64,000 nt of DNA, taken from an uncultured Flavobacteriaceae bacterium. Lineage in GTDB: Bacteria; Bacteroidota; Bacteroidia; Flavobacteriales; Flavobacteriaceae. The notes below the pieces were generated by a model, which was not told the DNA's origin, ran no database searches, and saw only the letters and a program-made list of their open reading frames with translations. Shown here piece by piece: positions 1 through 9,071 of this stretch. The translations under genes and the position numbers were made by a program. Each line of letters begins with the position of its first letter. Positions within the stretch are counted from its first letter, which is position 1. The DNA lies in assembly GCA_947500575.1 (NCBI GenBank), contig CANMSI010000002.1, forward strand, positions 434,001-498,000, read 5' to 3'.

Positions 1-1
1 C

Positions 2-670
2 GAAAATGAAAGGGAACCAGAATGGCAAAGTGAAATACCGCTGTATGGAAGTTTTCCAAAATACATAGCTTTTCATCTTAGCAATGATCCAAAAGCAGGA
101 GTTTCTATAGATATATTCATTAAGCAACACTCCTCTTATCTAAAAATGTATGTATTAACGGAAAACGGAGATATGGTAGATACCATTATTGATGATTCTC
201 TTAAAGAGGGAGCTCATAAGCTGTATTGGAATACGGAAGATTTTAAGTTGGGCAACTACCTACTATTTACAGAAGTTGATGAACAGCTCATTATACAAAA
301 GATAAAAATTGAAAAGAATTGGTTCGTAAATCTTTTTAGTAGAAGTAAAAAAATGGATCGTAAAAAGCGTATTTATACAACTGTGGATGATTTTCCTTTT
401 AAACCCCAGAAGAAAAGAGCCATTACAAATTACATCCTCCACAACAGATTTGGAACCCATTTGGGCATTAAGTTACAGAATGAAGCGCAAGTAAAGGCAA
501 AACTGTTTTCCATCGATGGCAACTATATAGCTACCGTTGCGAATGAAAAAATTGCCCATGGGGAATCTACATTTTTACTCAACGACTATGTATCAGAACC
601 AGGATGGTATTTGATGCAACTAACTATTAATCAAAAGAAACAGCATATTAAAGTAAAGATTAAAAGATGA
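2..670 (+). CDS. C-terminal part of a protein with two FlgD/T9SS-sorting-like beta domains (5' end outside window)
   Basis: The reading frame is open from base 2 with no stop, so the first ATG at 146 is internal and the gene begins left of the window. The visible 222 residues contain two similar beta-rich units. In each a strand with a 'xLxxxNGDMV' or 'KLFSIDGNYIA' turn is followed by an aromatic-Leu strand (LGNYLLF, PGWYLMQL) and a basic tail (IIQKIKI, HIKVKIKR). This layout resembles the FlgD-like fold of type IX secretion sorting domains, but no canonical sorting signature is present. The stop overlaps the next ATG (ATGA at 667-670), so the two genes are translationally coupled. Full function cannot be judged from the fragment. 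Confidence 0.7.
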   Translation, partial: ENEREPEWQSEIPLYGSFPKYIAFHLSNDPKAGVSIDIFIKQHSSYLKMYVLTENGDMVDTIIDDSLKEGAHKLYWNTEDFKLGNYLLFTEVDEQLIIQKIKIEKNWFVNLFSRSKKMDRKKRIYTTVDDFPFKPQKKRAITNYILHNRFGTHLGIKLQNEAQVKAKLFSIDGNYIATVANEKIAHGESTFLLNDYVSEPGWYLMQLTINQKKQHIKVKIKR

Positions 671-1749
671 AAAAATTAAGCCTATTATGCATATTAACTA
701 CTGGTCTTTTACTAGGTCAAGGAAACAAAAATACCGCAACAGCACTCGCAGAGAAAGCTTTGGAAAAACTCATTGTTGAACACAAAGCTGTTGGCGCAGT
801 TGGAGGAGTTACACAAGGAAATGACATGGAATGGACCGCCTCCCATGGCTATATGGATTTCAAGAATAGTAAAAAAGCGAATACCACGATGCTAACAAGA
901 ATTGCATCGATTGCAAAACCTATGACTGCCATTGCGGTAATGCAATTGTATGAGAAAAAATTAATCCAACTTGATGATCCAATTCAAATGTATATCAATG
1001 AATTATCTAATCTGGAAACTCAAGGCATTACTATAAGACAGCTATTAAACCATAGTTCTGGTATAAAAGCCTATGCCTCCAAAAAAGAATTTAAGGACAG
1101 CAAAAATTATAATTCACTAACCGAGGCCATGCATGTTTTTATAGATAGAAGCTTGCATAATACACCGGGAAAATCATACCATTATAGCACCTATAATTAC
1201 GTTGTTTTAGGAGTCTTAATAGAAAGAGTATCTGGAGAACGCTTTGAAGATTATATGAAAAAATACATCTGGAACAAAGCAGACATGAAGCATACAGGAA
1301 TTGAAAAATATGGGAAAAACTATACTAATAAAACAAAATTATATCTTAAAAATAAAAATGGGAATGCGAAGCAGGTGAAAAAAGAAAATAACCTTAGCAA
1401 TAGAACTCCAGGTGGGGGTTTTTATTCTAGTCTAGAGGATGTACTGAAGTTTGGACAAGCCGTTTTAAATAATACCTTGATTAAACCAGAAACCTTGGCA
1501 CTAATGCTTCAAAATAATGGATTAAAAAAAGATGGAAACCCATATGGAATGGGTTGGTTTATGTATGGAAGCAAACCAAATCCGGAAGAAGTATTTGGCC
1601 ATAGTGGAGGGCAAACAGGAGCCTCTTCACAGCTATTAATTATACCATCACAACAAAAGGTAATTGTTGTACTATGCAATACTTCTGACGTTTGGGAACA
1701 TGTTATAGGAACTGCAGCAGAGTTAAATTCAATTTTCAAAAAAGAATAA
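667..1749 (+). CDS. Secreted serine hydrolase, beta-lactamase/class C (DD-peptidase) family
   Basis: This 360-residue protein has a signal peptide over residues 1-18 (KKLSLLCILTTGLLLGQ). The class C penicillin-recognising fold is shown by S81-I-A-K84 (nucleophile and general base), Y173-S-T in the place of Y-x-N, and H312-S-G-G in the place of K-T-G. Length fits the family. Related proteins act as D-amino-acid peptidases, esterases or LACTB-like proteases, and the substrate cannot be told from sequence. It acts in the periplasm. It overlaps the upstream gene by 4 bases, so it is probably co-transcribed with it. It is one of three unequal paralogues in the window (also 2050-3285 and 17982-19388). 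Confidence 0.9.
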   Translation: MKKLSLLCILTTGLLLGQGNKNTATALAEKALEKLIVEHKAVGAVGGVTQGNDMEWTASHGYMDFKNSKKANTTMLTRIASIAKPMTAIAVMQLYEKKLIQLDDPIQMYINELSNLETQGITIRQLLNHSSGIKAYASKKEFKDSKNYNSLTEAMHVFIDRSLHNTPGKSYHYSTYNYVVLGVLIERVSGERFEDYMKKYIWNKADMKHTGIEKYGKNYTNKTKLYLKNKNGNAKQVKKENNLSNRTPGGGFYSSLEDVLKFGQAVLNNTLIKPETLALMLQNNGLKKDGNPYGMGWFMYGSKPNPEEVFGHSGGQTGASSQLLIIPSQQKVIVVLCNTSDVWEHVIGTAAELNSIFKKE

Positions 1750-2049
1750 ACGCTACTATTAAAATTCAATTTTTAACGGGCCAGCAATCCAAACGCTAAT
1801 TATGATGGTTAAAGGAAAATACCTGTTAAGACATTTCGCTCTCCTCCAATCCATAGTTTCTATGGTAGCAGCTTATACCTTGAGCTGAACTAATGAATAA
1901 AAATGGTTTGTATAAACCGCCTACAGGCAGTTGCTCTTCAAAGCCACTCGTATGATTTTTTATAATGAGCAAAATTAGCATGCCAATTGGTGTAACAAAA
2001 GCTACAAACCACTATCTTTAGTATATATATCAATCAAAAATCATTACAT
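1750..2049. other. Intergenic region of 300 bases
   Basis: No ORF of coding character and no clear terminator is seen after the stop at 1749. A TATCTTTA at 2013-2020 differs by one base from the Bacteroidetes -7 element TAnnTTTG and lies 30 bases before the ATG at 2050. It is a weak promoter candidate for the second serine hydrolase. Nothing else is recognisable. Confidence 0.4.
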
Positions 2050-3285
2050 ATGTTTCATCAACAAAAAACAACATCAAGGCGTCTCTTGGGTGCCACAATT
2101 GTAGCTTTATTAATAGTTACATCTTCCGCTGCAACTGAATCTATAAGCGCTAAAGACTCCATCACAGCAAGAAATGGGACTCCAATTATTTCAGTAGACA
2201 ATGACTTCCTTAGCAATTGCATAGCACAACCTTCAAGTAGGAACGCAGTCCTTAAAAATGGAGATATTCGTTCTTTCAATGGTTCCTTCATTTCCAAATC
2301 CAAAATGGATGCTTTTATACAACAACAAATGGATTCCCTAAATATGCCTGGGCTTTCCATCGCATTTATGAATGATGACACCATCGTATATCACAAGGCA
2401 TTAGGAGTTAAAAACAATGAAACTAAGGAAAAAGTAGACAATACCACCATTTTTGATGCGGCATCAATGTCTAAAACAGTATTCAGTTTTTTTGTTATGA
2501 AAATGGTAGACGATGGTGTTCTAACATTGGATACCCCTTTATATACCTATTTAGAATACCCGGATATCGCCTATGATGAACGGTATAAATCCATTACTGC
2601 CAGAATGGTATTATCGCATACAAGTGGATTCCCAAATTGGAGATTTCTGGATGAAAATGGAAATTATAATCCCGATGGTAAACTTACCATACAATTTGAA
2701 CCGGGCACTAAATTTCAATATTCAGGAGAAGGTTATGAATATTTAGCAAATGTCATTGCGCATTTAAAAGGTGTTGATAAAAATGGCCTGCAAGACTTAA
2801 TACATACTATTATTTTTGAACCCCTCGCTATTAAAAACACCAGTTTTGTTTGGAACGACTATATAGAAAAACATCGTGTGGATGGACATCTTAATGGAAA
2901 ACCCAACAAAGGATACAGCAGCAGTGCCAAAGATCCAAACTTTAAGGCATCGGCCAGTTTACAGACAGAAGCCAAGGCATATTCAAACTTTTTATTGGCA
3001 CTTATGAATGATAAAATTTTATCAGAAAAGAGTCATCAAGAGTTGTTAAAAATTCAGTCGACCTACCCCGCATCTGAGCGATCAAAAGGGATCGAATATG
3101 GATTAGGCATAGCTAGGGAAGCATCTGAAAACGGAATTAATTATTTCCACGGAGGCGATAATCTTAGTAATACTTCGTTTTATATGTTTAATAAAGAAAA
3201 GAAAGTAGGATACGTATTTTTTACCAATTCTGAAAAAAGAGATCTCTTTAATGAGAAACTACGAAGCTTTCTTTTAGCAAAATAA
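2050..3285 (+). CDS. Secreted serine hydrolase, beta-lactamase family (second paralogue)
   Basis: A 411-residue protein with an N-terminal hydrophobic signal (about residues 12-28, LLGATIVALLIVTSSAA). After a 60-residue spacer, the hydrolase domain carries S139-M-S-K142, Y224-S-G and H367-G-G-D, the three active-site boxes of the class C beta-lactamase/DD-peptidase superfamily. Tyr-Ser-Gly instead of Tyr-x-Asn is common in the esterase/peptidase branch, so activity on beta-lactams is not implied. It is a single gene with its own upstream gap and a strong hairpin terminator at 3305-3336. Sequence identity to the first paralogue is visibly low outside the motifs, so it is not a recent tandem duplicate. 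Confidence 0.9.
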   Translation: MFHQQKTTSRRLLGATIVALLIVTSSAATESISAKDSITARNGTPIISVDNDFLSNCIAQPSSRNAVLKNGDIRSFNGSFISKSKMDAFIQQQMDSLNMPGLSIAFMNDDTIVYHKALGVKNNETKEKVDNTTIFDAASMSKTVFSFFVMKMVDDGVLTLDTPLYTYLEYPDIAYDERYKSITARMVLSHTSGFPNWRFLDENGNYNPDGKLTIQFEPGTKFQYSGEGYEYLANVIAHLKGVDKNGLQDLIHTIIFEPLAIKNTSFVWNDYIEKHRVDGHLNGKPNKGYSSSAKDPNFKASASLQTEAKAYSNFLLALMNDKILSEKSHQELLKIQSTYPASERSKGIEYGLGIAREASENGINYFHGGDNLSNTSFYMFNKEKKVGYVFFTNSEKRDLFNEKLRSFLLAK

Positions 3286-3304
3286 TTCAATGACGTATAT
3301 ATTT

Positions 3305-3336
3305 AAAAAGCTCCAAAATAGATATTGGAGCTTTTT
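3305..3336. terminator. Bidirectional intrinsic terminator between convergent genes
   Basis: A perfect 12-bp stem (AAAAAGCTCCAA / TTGGAGCTTTTT) with an 8-base loop lies 19 bases after the stop at 3285 and 65 bases after the minus-strand stop at 3402. It has an A-run on one side and a T-run on the other, so it can end transcription from both directions. Confidence 0.85.
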
Positions 3337-3401
3337 AATTTATGTACCATCCTATTATCCTACATACAATAAGGATGCTACATTGAAACAGTCATTAACC
3401 C

Positions 3402-6400
3402 TTACCGCTTTTCTATCTTTTTATTAGTATCAAAAGATTTATCCGGATAAGGTGGAGGTAGCGGAACCTTGCGCGGATCTTCCGCAATCAATTTTTGAAG
3501 ATGTTGTATAGCGGCATCCAACTGGGCATCTTTCCCATTAAATGTTGCATGTGGCAAGTTATCAACTTCAATATCTGGAACAAAGCCATGACCCTCTATC
3601 AACCATTTTCCATTATCACCATAAACTCCAAACATAGGTGCTCTAGCAATACCATTATCGCTTAACCTATTCCCACTGTGCAACCATATTTCACCGCCCC
3701 AAGTTCTGGTACCAATAGTGGTACCTAACCCCAATTTCTTAAATCCATCTGCAAAGGCCTCCCCATCAGAATAGGTGTTTTCATTCACAAGTACTACAAT
3801 ATGACCTCTAAAGGCATATGGCATATTCCAATATGGTTCTCCCGATCTTGCTTTCCAATACATCCAAGCTTTTCTCAGTAACTTCTCAAGGATAAAACTG
3901 TCAATATTTCCACCAAAATTATAGCGTACATCTATGATTAAACCGGGTTTGTTAAAAACTGGGTAAAATTCGCGATAAAACTGGCTAATATCATTAGAGC
4001 CCATGGCCCGTAAATGCAAATAACCAATTTGATCTTCTCCTTTCTCTTCCACTTCCAGGCGTTTGCCATATTCCCAATCGCTATAACGAAGATTGTATGT
4101 ACTCCCAATAGGTTTTACAATGACATCTTTGGTAACCGTCCCTCTTTTTATGCTTAACCGAACTTGTTTGCCCACCTGGTTTCTAATAAGTGCCCCCATA
4201 TCTATAGCAGACAAGGCGGCAATACCATTTACATACGTTACAACATCTCCTACGCGGATATCCAAATATGGATCGTCTAGAGGCGATCTTCCATCCGGAT
4301 AGTCGGGATCTACCTTATAAATATGGTCAATTGTAAAGCCTCCCTTTTGTTCATCCCTGCTGAATTCTCCTCCCAAGCTAGCAACAGAGATATTTTTAGC
4401 ATCACTTCTTTGATCTCCTCCACGAACGCTTGTATGTAATGCAGAAAGCTCGCCTACAAAACGACCTATAAGGTCAGAGAGTTCATTGCGAGTGGTAACT
4501 CTATCTACAAGAGGTAGGTATTTGGAATGCATCGCATCCCAATCTACTCCATGCATGTTTTTATCATAAAAATAATCTCGTTCCATACGCCATGCGTCTG
4601 TAAAGATCTGTTTCCAATCTTCTCTTGGTGTAATTGGAAAACGCCACCCACTTAAGTCTATTTTGGCTGCTGATAGGTCCTTGACTTCTCTTGTAGCTGC
4701 TTCTACCATATAATAATTGCGTTGTTTGCTCACAAGTATCTTTTCTCCATCTCTGGTTAACTCAAATCCATCGATATTACTTATCATCCTTTTAAGTTTT
4801 ATCTCTTTATGATCAATCTTTATAAAAGATAGATGGTTCTTTGCATTAAGTCCTGTTTCACCGGAAATAAGGTAAATAGCATTTTTATTTACTTGTAACC
4901 CTCTGTAATTCCCAGCGCTAACGGGTACTTCTGTAATTCGCTCCTTAATACCACTTTGGTCTATTTTTACCACTAGAGAACTCTTAGCTGTTTCGTTCTT
5001 TTCTTTCTTCTTTCCTTTTACATCCGTATTTTGGGTATTACTTTTTTTGGTAGCACTTAATTCATCTGCTTCTCTAAAAGGAGATCTGGTTCCCTTCTGC
5101 AGGGCAATATGATATACTTTTTCGCTAGCATCAAAATAAGGTTCCGGTTGTCGTGTACCCCACGGACTTCCTACCAAAGAAGTGAAACTTCTATCAGATA
5201 AGAAATAAATGAATTTACCATCGGGACTCCAGCTGGGGCTTAAACTATTGGCCCTATCGGTAGTAAGATCAAAAGAGGTTCCAGTATCAACATTGTAAAT
5301 TTTTATTTGGGTCATGGTATTCGCAGCAGCCTGTACAAAAGCTAACCATTTGCTATCCGGAGACCAACTATAATCCCATATTCCTTCTTGATTGGTAGAA
5401 ATCTTTTTACTGATTCCACTTTTAACATTTAGCACATACATATTGCTTTCAAGGTCACTGTAGGCAATTGACAGACCGTCTGGTGAAGCGGTTCCTTGAA
5501 ACCTAAGTAAATCTCCATCTTTTGTAATATGCTTTTGAACTCCAAGCCCGTTGGACGGCATGCTAACAAATTCGAATTCCCCCGTTTCATCCGATAAAGC
5601 ATAAACCTGCTTTCCGTCATGCGAAAAAACAGCATCTCTAAAACGTACATTCTTCTTTTCTGTAAATGAAATAAAGCGTCCATCTTTTACCGGAGCTACA
5701 AATACACGCCCCCTAGCAGTAATTACAATATGATTTCCTTTAGGATCTGGATGCACAGAAGTAATATATCTTGAAGGATTATTGTCCCATTTTTCTCTAA
5801 GCTGATCTAAGTCTGATACCAACTGGATACTGATTTTTTTTGCTTCGTTGGAAGCAATATTATAATGCCAAAGATCTGCTCCCTTTTGGTATACTATATT
5901 CCCATTAGAAATATTAGCATAGCGAACATCAAAATCTTTATGGGTGGTATGTTGTTTCAATGCACCACCATCATCATTCATGGACCAAATATTCATCATA
6001 CCATCTCTATCACTGATAAAATAAACACGTTCATTAAACCACATTGGATGATGACTTTCTCCCGCATGCTTGGTAGTTAATTTCACTGCTTCTGCTTCGC
6101 CTTCGGTATATTTATAAAGTTGTCTTGCAGTACCTCCTTGATATCTTTTGGTTACATTGTTATGAAATGCAGGGCGTACAAAATAAACTGTATTACCAGC
6201 ACTATTAAAAGAGGCTTCACTCGCTTGGAACAAGGGTATTCTCTTTTTTTGCTTTGTTTTAGGGTCTATGGTTACTAATTGATTGTCTGGAACTTTGGAA
6301 TACGCTCTTGTTTGGTAGACAACCTTACCATCTGGGGTCCAATTATTAACAATGGAGGCATCTCCTTCATAGGTCCACCGTATGGGTAAACCACCTGTAA

Positions 6401-6704
6401 TAGGCATCGTATAAACTTCCGTTGGTCCTTCATAACTTGCAGAGAAAGCTATACTTTTCCCATCTGGTGAAATGGCAGAAAATCGCTCTTCTTCCGGATG
6501 CGTAGTTAAACGTTGCGCTAAACCGCCCGAAAGTGGCACCCTCCATAAATCTCCTTCGGCAGAAAATACAATCGTATTATTATGGATGTCCGGTTCTCTA
6601 TAATAGCCTTCAAAACCCTGAGCTAGTAGAGCTGATGAGATAAAGAAGGAAAGAAAGAAAATTAGAAGGGTTTTGGATGAACCAAGGGTTTGCTTAGTGC
6701 TCAT
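3402..6704 (-). CDS. Tricorn protease homologue (S41 family, periplasmic)
   Basis: A 1100-residue protein with a signal peptide (residues 1-28, ending ALLAQ). Residues about 30-600 hold WD40/TolB-like propeller repeats (recurring 'SPDGKSIAFSA', 'SPDSKWLAF', 'SPDGKFIYFLS'). A Lys/Glu-rich insert near 545-575 is followed by the tricorn core domain (about 680-770, with SALHTSVRGGD), a PDZ domain (about 770-850) and the S41 domain, whose nucleophile lies in NTYSDGEA (Ser about 979). This matches the tricorn architecture of archaeal and bacterial peptide-degrading proteases. In Bacteroidetes the exported version probably cleaves oligopeptides in the periplasm. It is a single gene, convergent with the hydrolase at 2050 and sharing its terminator. 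Confidence 0.93.
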   Translation of the reverse strand: MSTKQTLGSSKTLLIFFLSFFISSALLAQGFEGYYREPDIHNNTIVFSAEGDLWRVPLSGGLAQRLTTHPEEERFSAISPDGKSIAFSASYEGPTEVYTMPITGGLPIRWTYEGDASIVNNWTPDGKVVYQTRAYSKVPDNQLVTIDPKTKQKKRIPLFQASEASFNSAGNTVYFVRPAFHNNVTKRYQGGTARQLYKYTEGEAEAVKLTTKHAGESHHPMWFNERVYFISDRDGMMNIWSMNDDGGALKQHTTHKDFDVRYANISNGNIVYQKGADLWHYNIASNEAKKISIQLVSDLDQLREKWDNNPSRYITSVHPDPKGNHIVITARGRVFVAPVKDGRFISFTEKKNVRFRDAVFSHDGKQVYALSDETGEFEFVSMPSNGLGVQKHITKDGDLLRFQGTASPDGLSIAYSDLESNMYVLNVKSGISKKISTNQEGIWDYSWSPDSKWLAFVQAAANTMTQIKIYNVDTGTSFDLTTDRANSLSPSWSPDGKFIYFLSDRSFTSLVGSPWGTRQPEPYFDASEKVYHIALQKGTRSPFREADELSATKKSNTQNTDVKGKKKEKNETAKSSLVVKIDQSGIKERITEVPVSAGNYRGLQVNKNAIYLISGETGLNAKNHLSFIKIDHKEIKLKRMISNIDGFELTRDGEKILVSKQRNYYMVEAATREVKDLSAAKIDLSGWRFPITPREDWKQIFTDAWRMERDYFYDKNMHGVDWDAMHSKYLPLVDRVTTRNELSDLIGRFVGELSALHTSVRGGDQRSDAKNISVASLGGEFSRDEQKGGFTIDHIYKVDPDYPDGRSPLDDPYLDIRVGDVVTYVNGIAALSAIDMGALIRNQVGKQVRLSIKRGTVTKDVIVKPIGSTYNLRYSDWEYGKRLEVEEKGEDQIGYLHLRAMGSNDISQFYREFYPVFNKPGLIIDVRYNFGGNIDSFILEKLLRKAWMYWKARSGEPYWNMPYAFRGHIVVLVNENTYSDGEAFADGFKKLGLGTTIGTRTWGGEIWLHSGNRLSDNGIARAPMFGVYGDNGKWLIEGHGFVPDIEVDNLPHATFNGKDAQLDAAIQHLQKLIAEDPRKVPLPPPYPDKSFDTNKKIEKR

Positions 6705-7011
6705 AATTAGGATGGTTTGATATTGATTGATAAAAGAATAGTGATTCTAAAATTAGTGAAGAAAACTTAAATAGCATGCTAGGAACTTTAATTTATTTCA
6801 GTTGATATCTGGAAGCTCCCAAACCCTCTTCTTCTGTAAAAAGATACTCTTTATTAGGATAAAGGGCCCCTTTCTAGGTCTATAGGGTATAATTTTAATG
6901 ATTTTCTATAAATAACCGGTTCATCATCTTTTTTGAGATACGTATCATTCATTTTTGAAGATCCACGCAATTTGATAGAGTTTTGGGGTATTCACCATAA
7001 AACATATACTC
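6705..7011. other. Divergent intergenic region of 307 bases
   Basis: This region separates the tricorn gene (minus) from a small secreted protein (plus), so it must hold two promoters. The only distinctive sequence is TTTGATAGAGTTTTGGG at 6971-6987, repeated exactly at 27110-27126 in front of an ABC transporter. A short palindromic AAAGGG-C-CCCTTT at 6861-6873 is also present. No ORF is supported. Confidence 0.4.
6971..6987 (+). promoter_or_regulatory. 17-base motif shared with 27110-27126 (candidate promoter or operator)
   Basis: TTTGATAGAGTTTTGGG is found 24 bases before the ATG at 7012. The same 17 bases occur at 27110-27126 upstream of the ABC transporter start at 27174, on the same strand. 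Both copies are intergenic and are followed by a TATT. It could be a regulator site or an alternative-sigma promoter. The shared sequence is seen directly; its role is inferred. Confidence 0.35.
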
Positions 7012-7422
7012 ATGAAAAATTTAATTCAAAGCACCTTAGCACTTTTCTTATTAGCTCAAACCGCAGGATACAGTCAAACAAAAACAGTAGAAACAAATTC
7101 TGACCAAGTAGCAACTTCCTTAAAAAAGAAAAGTACAAATACTGAAACTGAAACTGAAACTCAAGATACCAATAGCTTTCTAGGTACGTATTTCTTAGCA
7201 GAAGCCGACTTTGAATTAGAAATTGTGGAAGAAGACAACAAAATGTATATCATTAGTCCTTTTTCCAAGGATATCCTCATTCAAACCAATAAAACTACTG
7301 TACACGAGCCAACAAGGGGTGTAGATCTGGAGCTCATCGCTAAAGACAAAAATGCCTTAAAATACACTCAAAATGGATACGAAACGATTATAAAAAGAGT
7401 GAAATCTAAAACAACAAAATAA
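7012..7422 (+). CDS. Small secreted protein of unknown function
   Basis: A 136-residue protein with a clear signal peptide (residues 1-22, ALFLLAQTAGYSQ). Next comes a polar, low-complexity stretch (SLKKKSTNTETETETQ) encoded by a perfect ACTGAA repeat at 7141-7161. It is followed by an approximately 80-residue beta-rich domain (FLGTYFLAEADFELEIVEEDNKMYI...). The 'GTYxLAEADFELEIVxEDNKMYI' pattern recalls small lipocalin-like or DUF3471-like beta domains found appended to serine hydrolases, but the match is too weak to name a family. It stands alone, with a 17-base motif upstream shared with the ABC transporter at 27174 and a hairpin after the stop. Confidence 0.8.
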   Translation: MKNLIQSTLALFLLAQTAGYSQTKTVETNSDQVATSLKKKSTNTETETETQDTNSFLGTYFLAEADFELEIVEEDNKMYIISPFSKDILIQTNKTTVHEPTRGVDLELIAKDKNALKYTQNGYETIIKRVKSKTTK

Positions 7423-7433
7423 ACCCAGCTAAG

Positions 7434-7467
7434 AACCCTTTCCTAATAGTTAGTTAGGAGAGGGTTT
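7434..7467 (+). terminator. Probable terminator after the small secreted gene
   Basis: The arms AACCCTTTCCTAA and TTAGGAGAGGGTT pair with a single mismatch around a 7-base loop, 12 bases after the stop at 7422. The T-run is short, so termination may be leaky. It also lies between convergent genes. Confidence 0.6.
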
Positions 7468-7504
7468 CAACTTATCTGTACTAGTCCTATCTAATTTTGA
7501 ATAT

Positions 7505-8167
7505 TTATTCCATCCGATCTACAATCCATAATTCACGATTCAAATCTTGAAACGCAATAATGCCTATCGTTTTTGAATAATACAACTCTAGTCCGGCATT
7601 GTCTTTTACCATATATGCATTGGCATAAGAGGTATTTGCTAGTACCAATGTTTCATAAAATATAGCATCTCTGGTTCCCCAAAAATTCCGAGAATCTACC
7701 TGCTTACCTCTAGTAGAGGTTAAAAGATCAAAACCCAATCTAGCATGAGTAGTATTTCCCCCTCCATTTAGAGAATTGCTATAATCAATGGATAAAAAAT
7801 CGGCCAGATCATAGGGTGCTGCATTGGGTACGGAAACGTTCATATCAATGAGAAATTGACAATGGTTCCCATTCTTATAAGTTCCAACCAATCGCAAACG
7901 ACGAAACTCACTATAATGAATTTGGTGTTCTCCATTCTTACTGTAATTCCACACCGTATCTTTAATGGCTTCTTGGATTGTTAAAATCAATTCTTCCTCT
8001 TTATCATTTTTAAAGCTAAGTGTGGCCGTTTCGGAATAGGGAACAAAATCCAAGGTGGTGGCCTCCAATGCAAAATAAGGACCTTCGAAAGGCACGGTAG
8101 CTTCTTCTTTTTCACATCCAACAAGCGCTATAACAAGGGTACAAATTAATAAGAGACTTCTTTTCAT
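7505..8167 (-). CDS. Predicted lipoprotein, unknown function
   Basis: A 220-residue protein with a lipoprotein signal (residues 1-18, LVIALVGC with Cys18 as lipid site), so it is anchored to the inner or outer membrane. The rest is beta-rich and contains no catalytic motif I recognise. The segment EFRRLRLVGTYKNGNHCQF and the ending DLNRELWIVDRME give no family. The gap to the next minus gene upstream (8353) is 185 bases, so it is likely its own unit. A TACTTTA-like -7 element lies near 8214-8221. Start ATG 8167 gives the ideal lipobox position. Confidence 0.75.
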   Translation of the reverse strand: MKRSLLLICTLVIALVGCEKEEATVPFEGPYFALEATTLDFVPYSETATLSFKNDKEEELILTIQEAIKDTVWNYSKNGEHQIHYSEFRRLRLVGTYKNGNHCQFLIDMNVSVPNAAPYDLADFLSIDYSNSLNGGGNTTHARLGFDLLTSTRGKQVDSRNFWGTRDAIFYETLVLANTSYANAYMVKDNAGLELYYSKTIGIIAFQDLNRELWIVDRME

Positions 8168-8352
8168 AATAATACATTTAATGGTTCATAAATAGTAGTT
8201 ATTTACTGTTCCACTAAAGTATAGCGCGTATCATTCCCTTATGTCCAAGAATATCCATTTTGGAGAATATTGGACAAATATCGGTCAAGAACCCTGTAAA
8301 GTAAGCCTACTTTTACCTGTCTTGTATGTAATTTTAAAATTGGACAGCTTGC

Positions 8353-8976
8353 CTATTCATCTTTCAGCGGCAAGTACTTATAGATAGAATTATCATCTTT
8401 TTGAATGTCTGCTACCAAACGAGAGAACTCATTTAAATCCGGTGAGCTTGGATTCCATGCTTTTCTACCAGCATTAAAGTCATTAAAATAGGCTTCCCAA
8501 TTTGGATAGGCTGCTTGGGCTTTTATCAAAGTAGCATCCACATAGGTCTGGGCCTCGGCTTCTGTGAGGTAACCAGCGCCATAACCTATTGCTGCATTAT
8601 TTACCAAACGGGCATAATCCCAAGCCTTATATTCATAAGGTTCGTTGAGTAATCCATCCAAGGTCTCTATCAAACTTTTCTTATCGCTAATATCCCAATA
8701 ATTAGAAAGCGTTTCAATACATAGTTTTGATTCCGCTTTGGTGAAATAGAAAATCCAGATTTTTTTATGTAGGTCTATTGTTTCTTCCTCACTAGTATCA
8801 CGAGAATAACCCATATGTTTTTCGATGGCAGCTTTTCCACCATAGCTTTGAACCACATAGGGACCTGCAAGCATAAAGCCTTTAAGAAGACTGTCTGGTT
8901 GTGAGGACTTTTCAGAACAGGATTGAAAGCAACATATGGTTACTAAAAATAGGATTGATTTTTTAATGAATTTCAT
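8353..8976 (-). CDS. DUF1266-family lipoprotein
   Basis: A 207-residue protein with an N-terminal signal ending FQSC (Cys20 as candidate lipid site). The C-terminal half matches the DUF1266 layout known from E. coli YbeU/YbeR-type proteins: 'AWDYARLVNNAAIGYGAGYLTEAEA', then an aromatic 'YPNWEAYFNDFNAGRKAWNP' segment. No enzymatic role is known for this family. Most DUF1266 proteins are cytoplasmic, so the lipoprotein signal is unusual. A perfect TATCTTTG lies at 9018-9025, 42 bases before the start codon. The family call rests on motif recognition without a search. Confidence 0.72.
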   Translation of the reverse strand: MKFIKKSILFLVTICCFQSCSEKSSQPDSLLKGFMLAGPYVVQSYGGKAAIEKHMGYSRDTSEEETIDLHKKIWIFYFTKAESKLCIETLSNYWDISDKKSLIETLDGLLNEPYEYKAWDYARLVNNAAIGYGAGYLTEAEAQTYVDATLIKAQAAYPNWEAYFNDFNAGRKAWNPSSPDLNEFSRLVADIQKDDNSIYKYLPLKDE

Positions 8977-9017
8977 GCTAAAGTGGTTATTTATTTAGTT
9001 CATAATTCTTGTTACCA

Positions 9018-9025
9018 CAAAGATA
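9018..9025 (-). promoter_or_regulatory. -7 promoter element TATCTTTG for the DUF1266 gene
   Basis: It is a perfect match to the Bacteroidetes -7 consensus TAnnTTTG, 42 bases upstream of the ATG at 8976 on the minus strand. No good TTG -33 element is seen at the expected distance. Confidence 0.4.
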
Positions 9026-9071
9026 GCTTGCACCTATTAAACCAGTTACCCTGAAAACAGTGAAATATATT

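Noticed and set aside
6861-6873. Palindrome AAAGGG-C-CCCTTT
   Set aside because: Short, with a 1-base centre and no adjacent promoter element. It could be chance.
7141-7161. ACTGAA tandem repeat in the secreted protein
   Set aside because: Only three and a half units that keep the frame; a phase-variation role cannot be supported.
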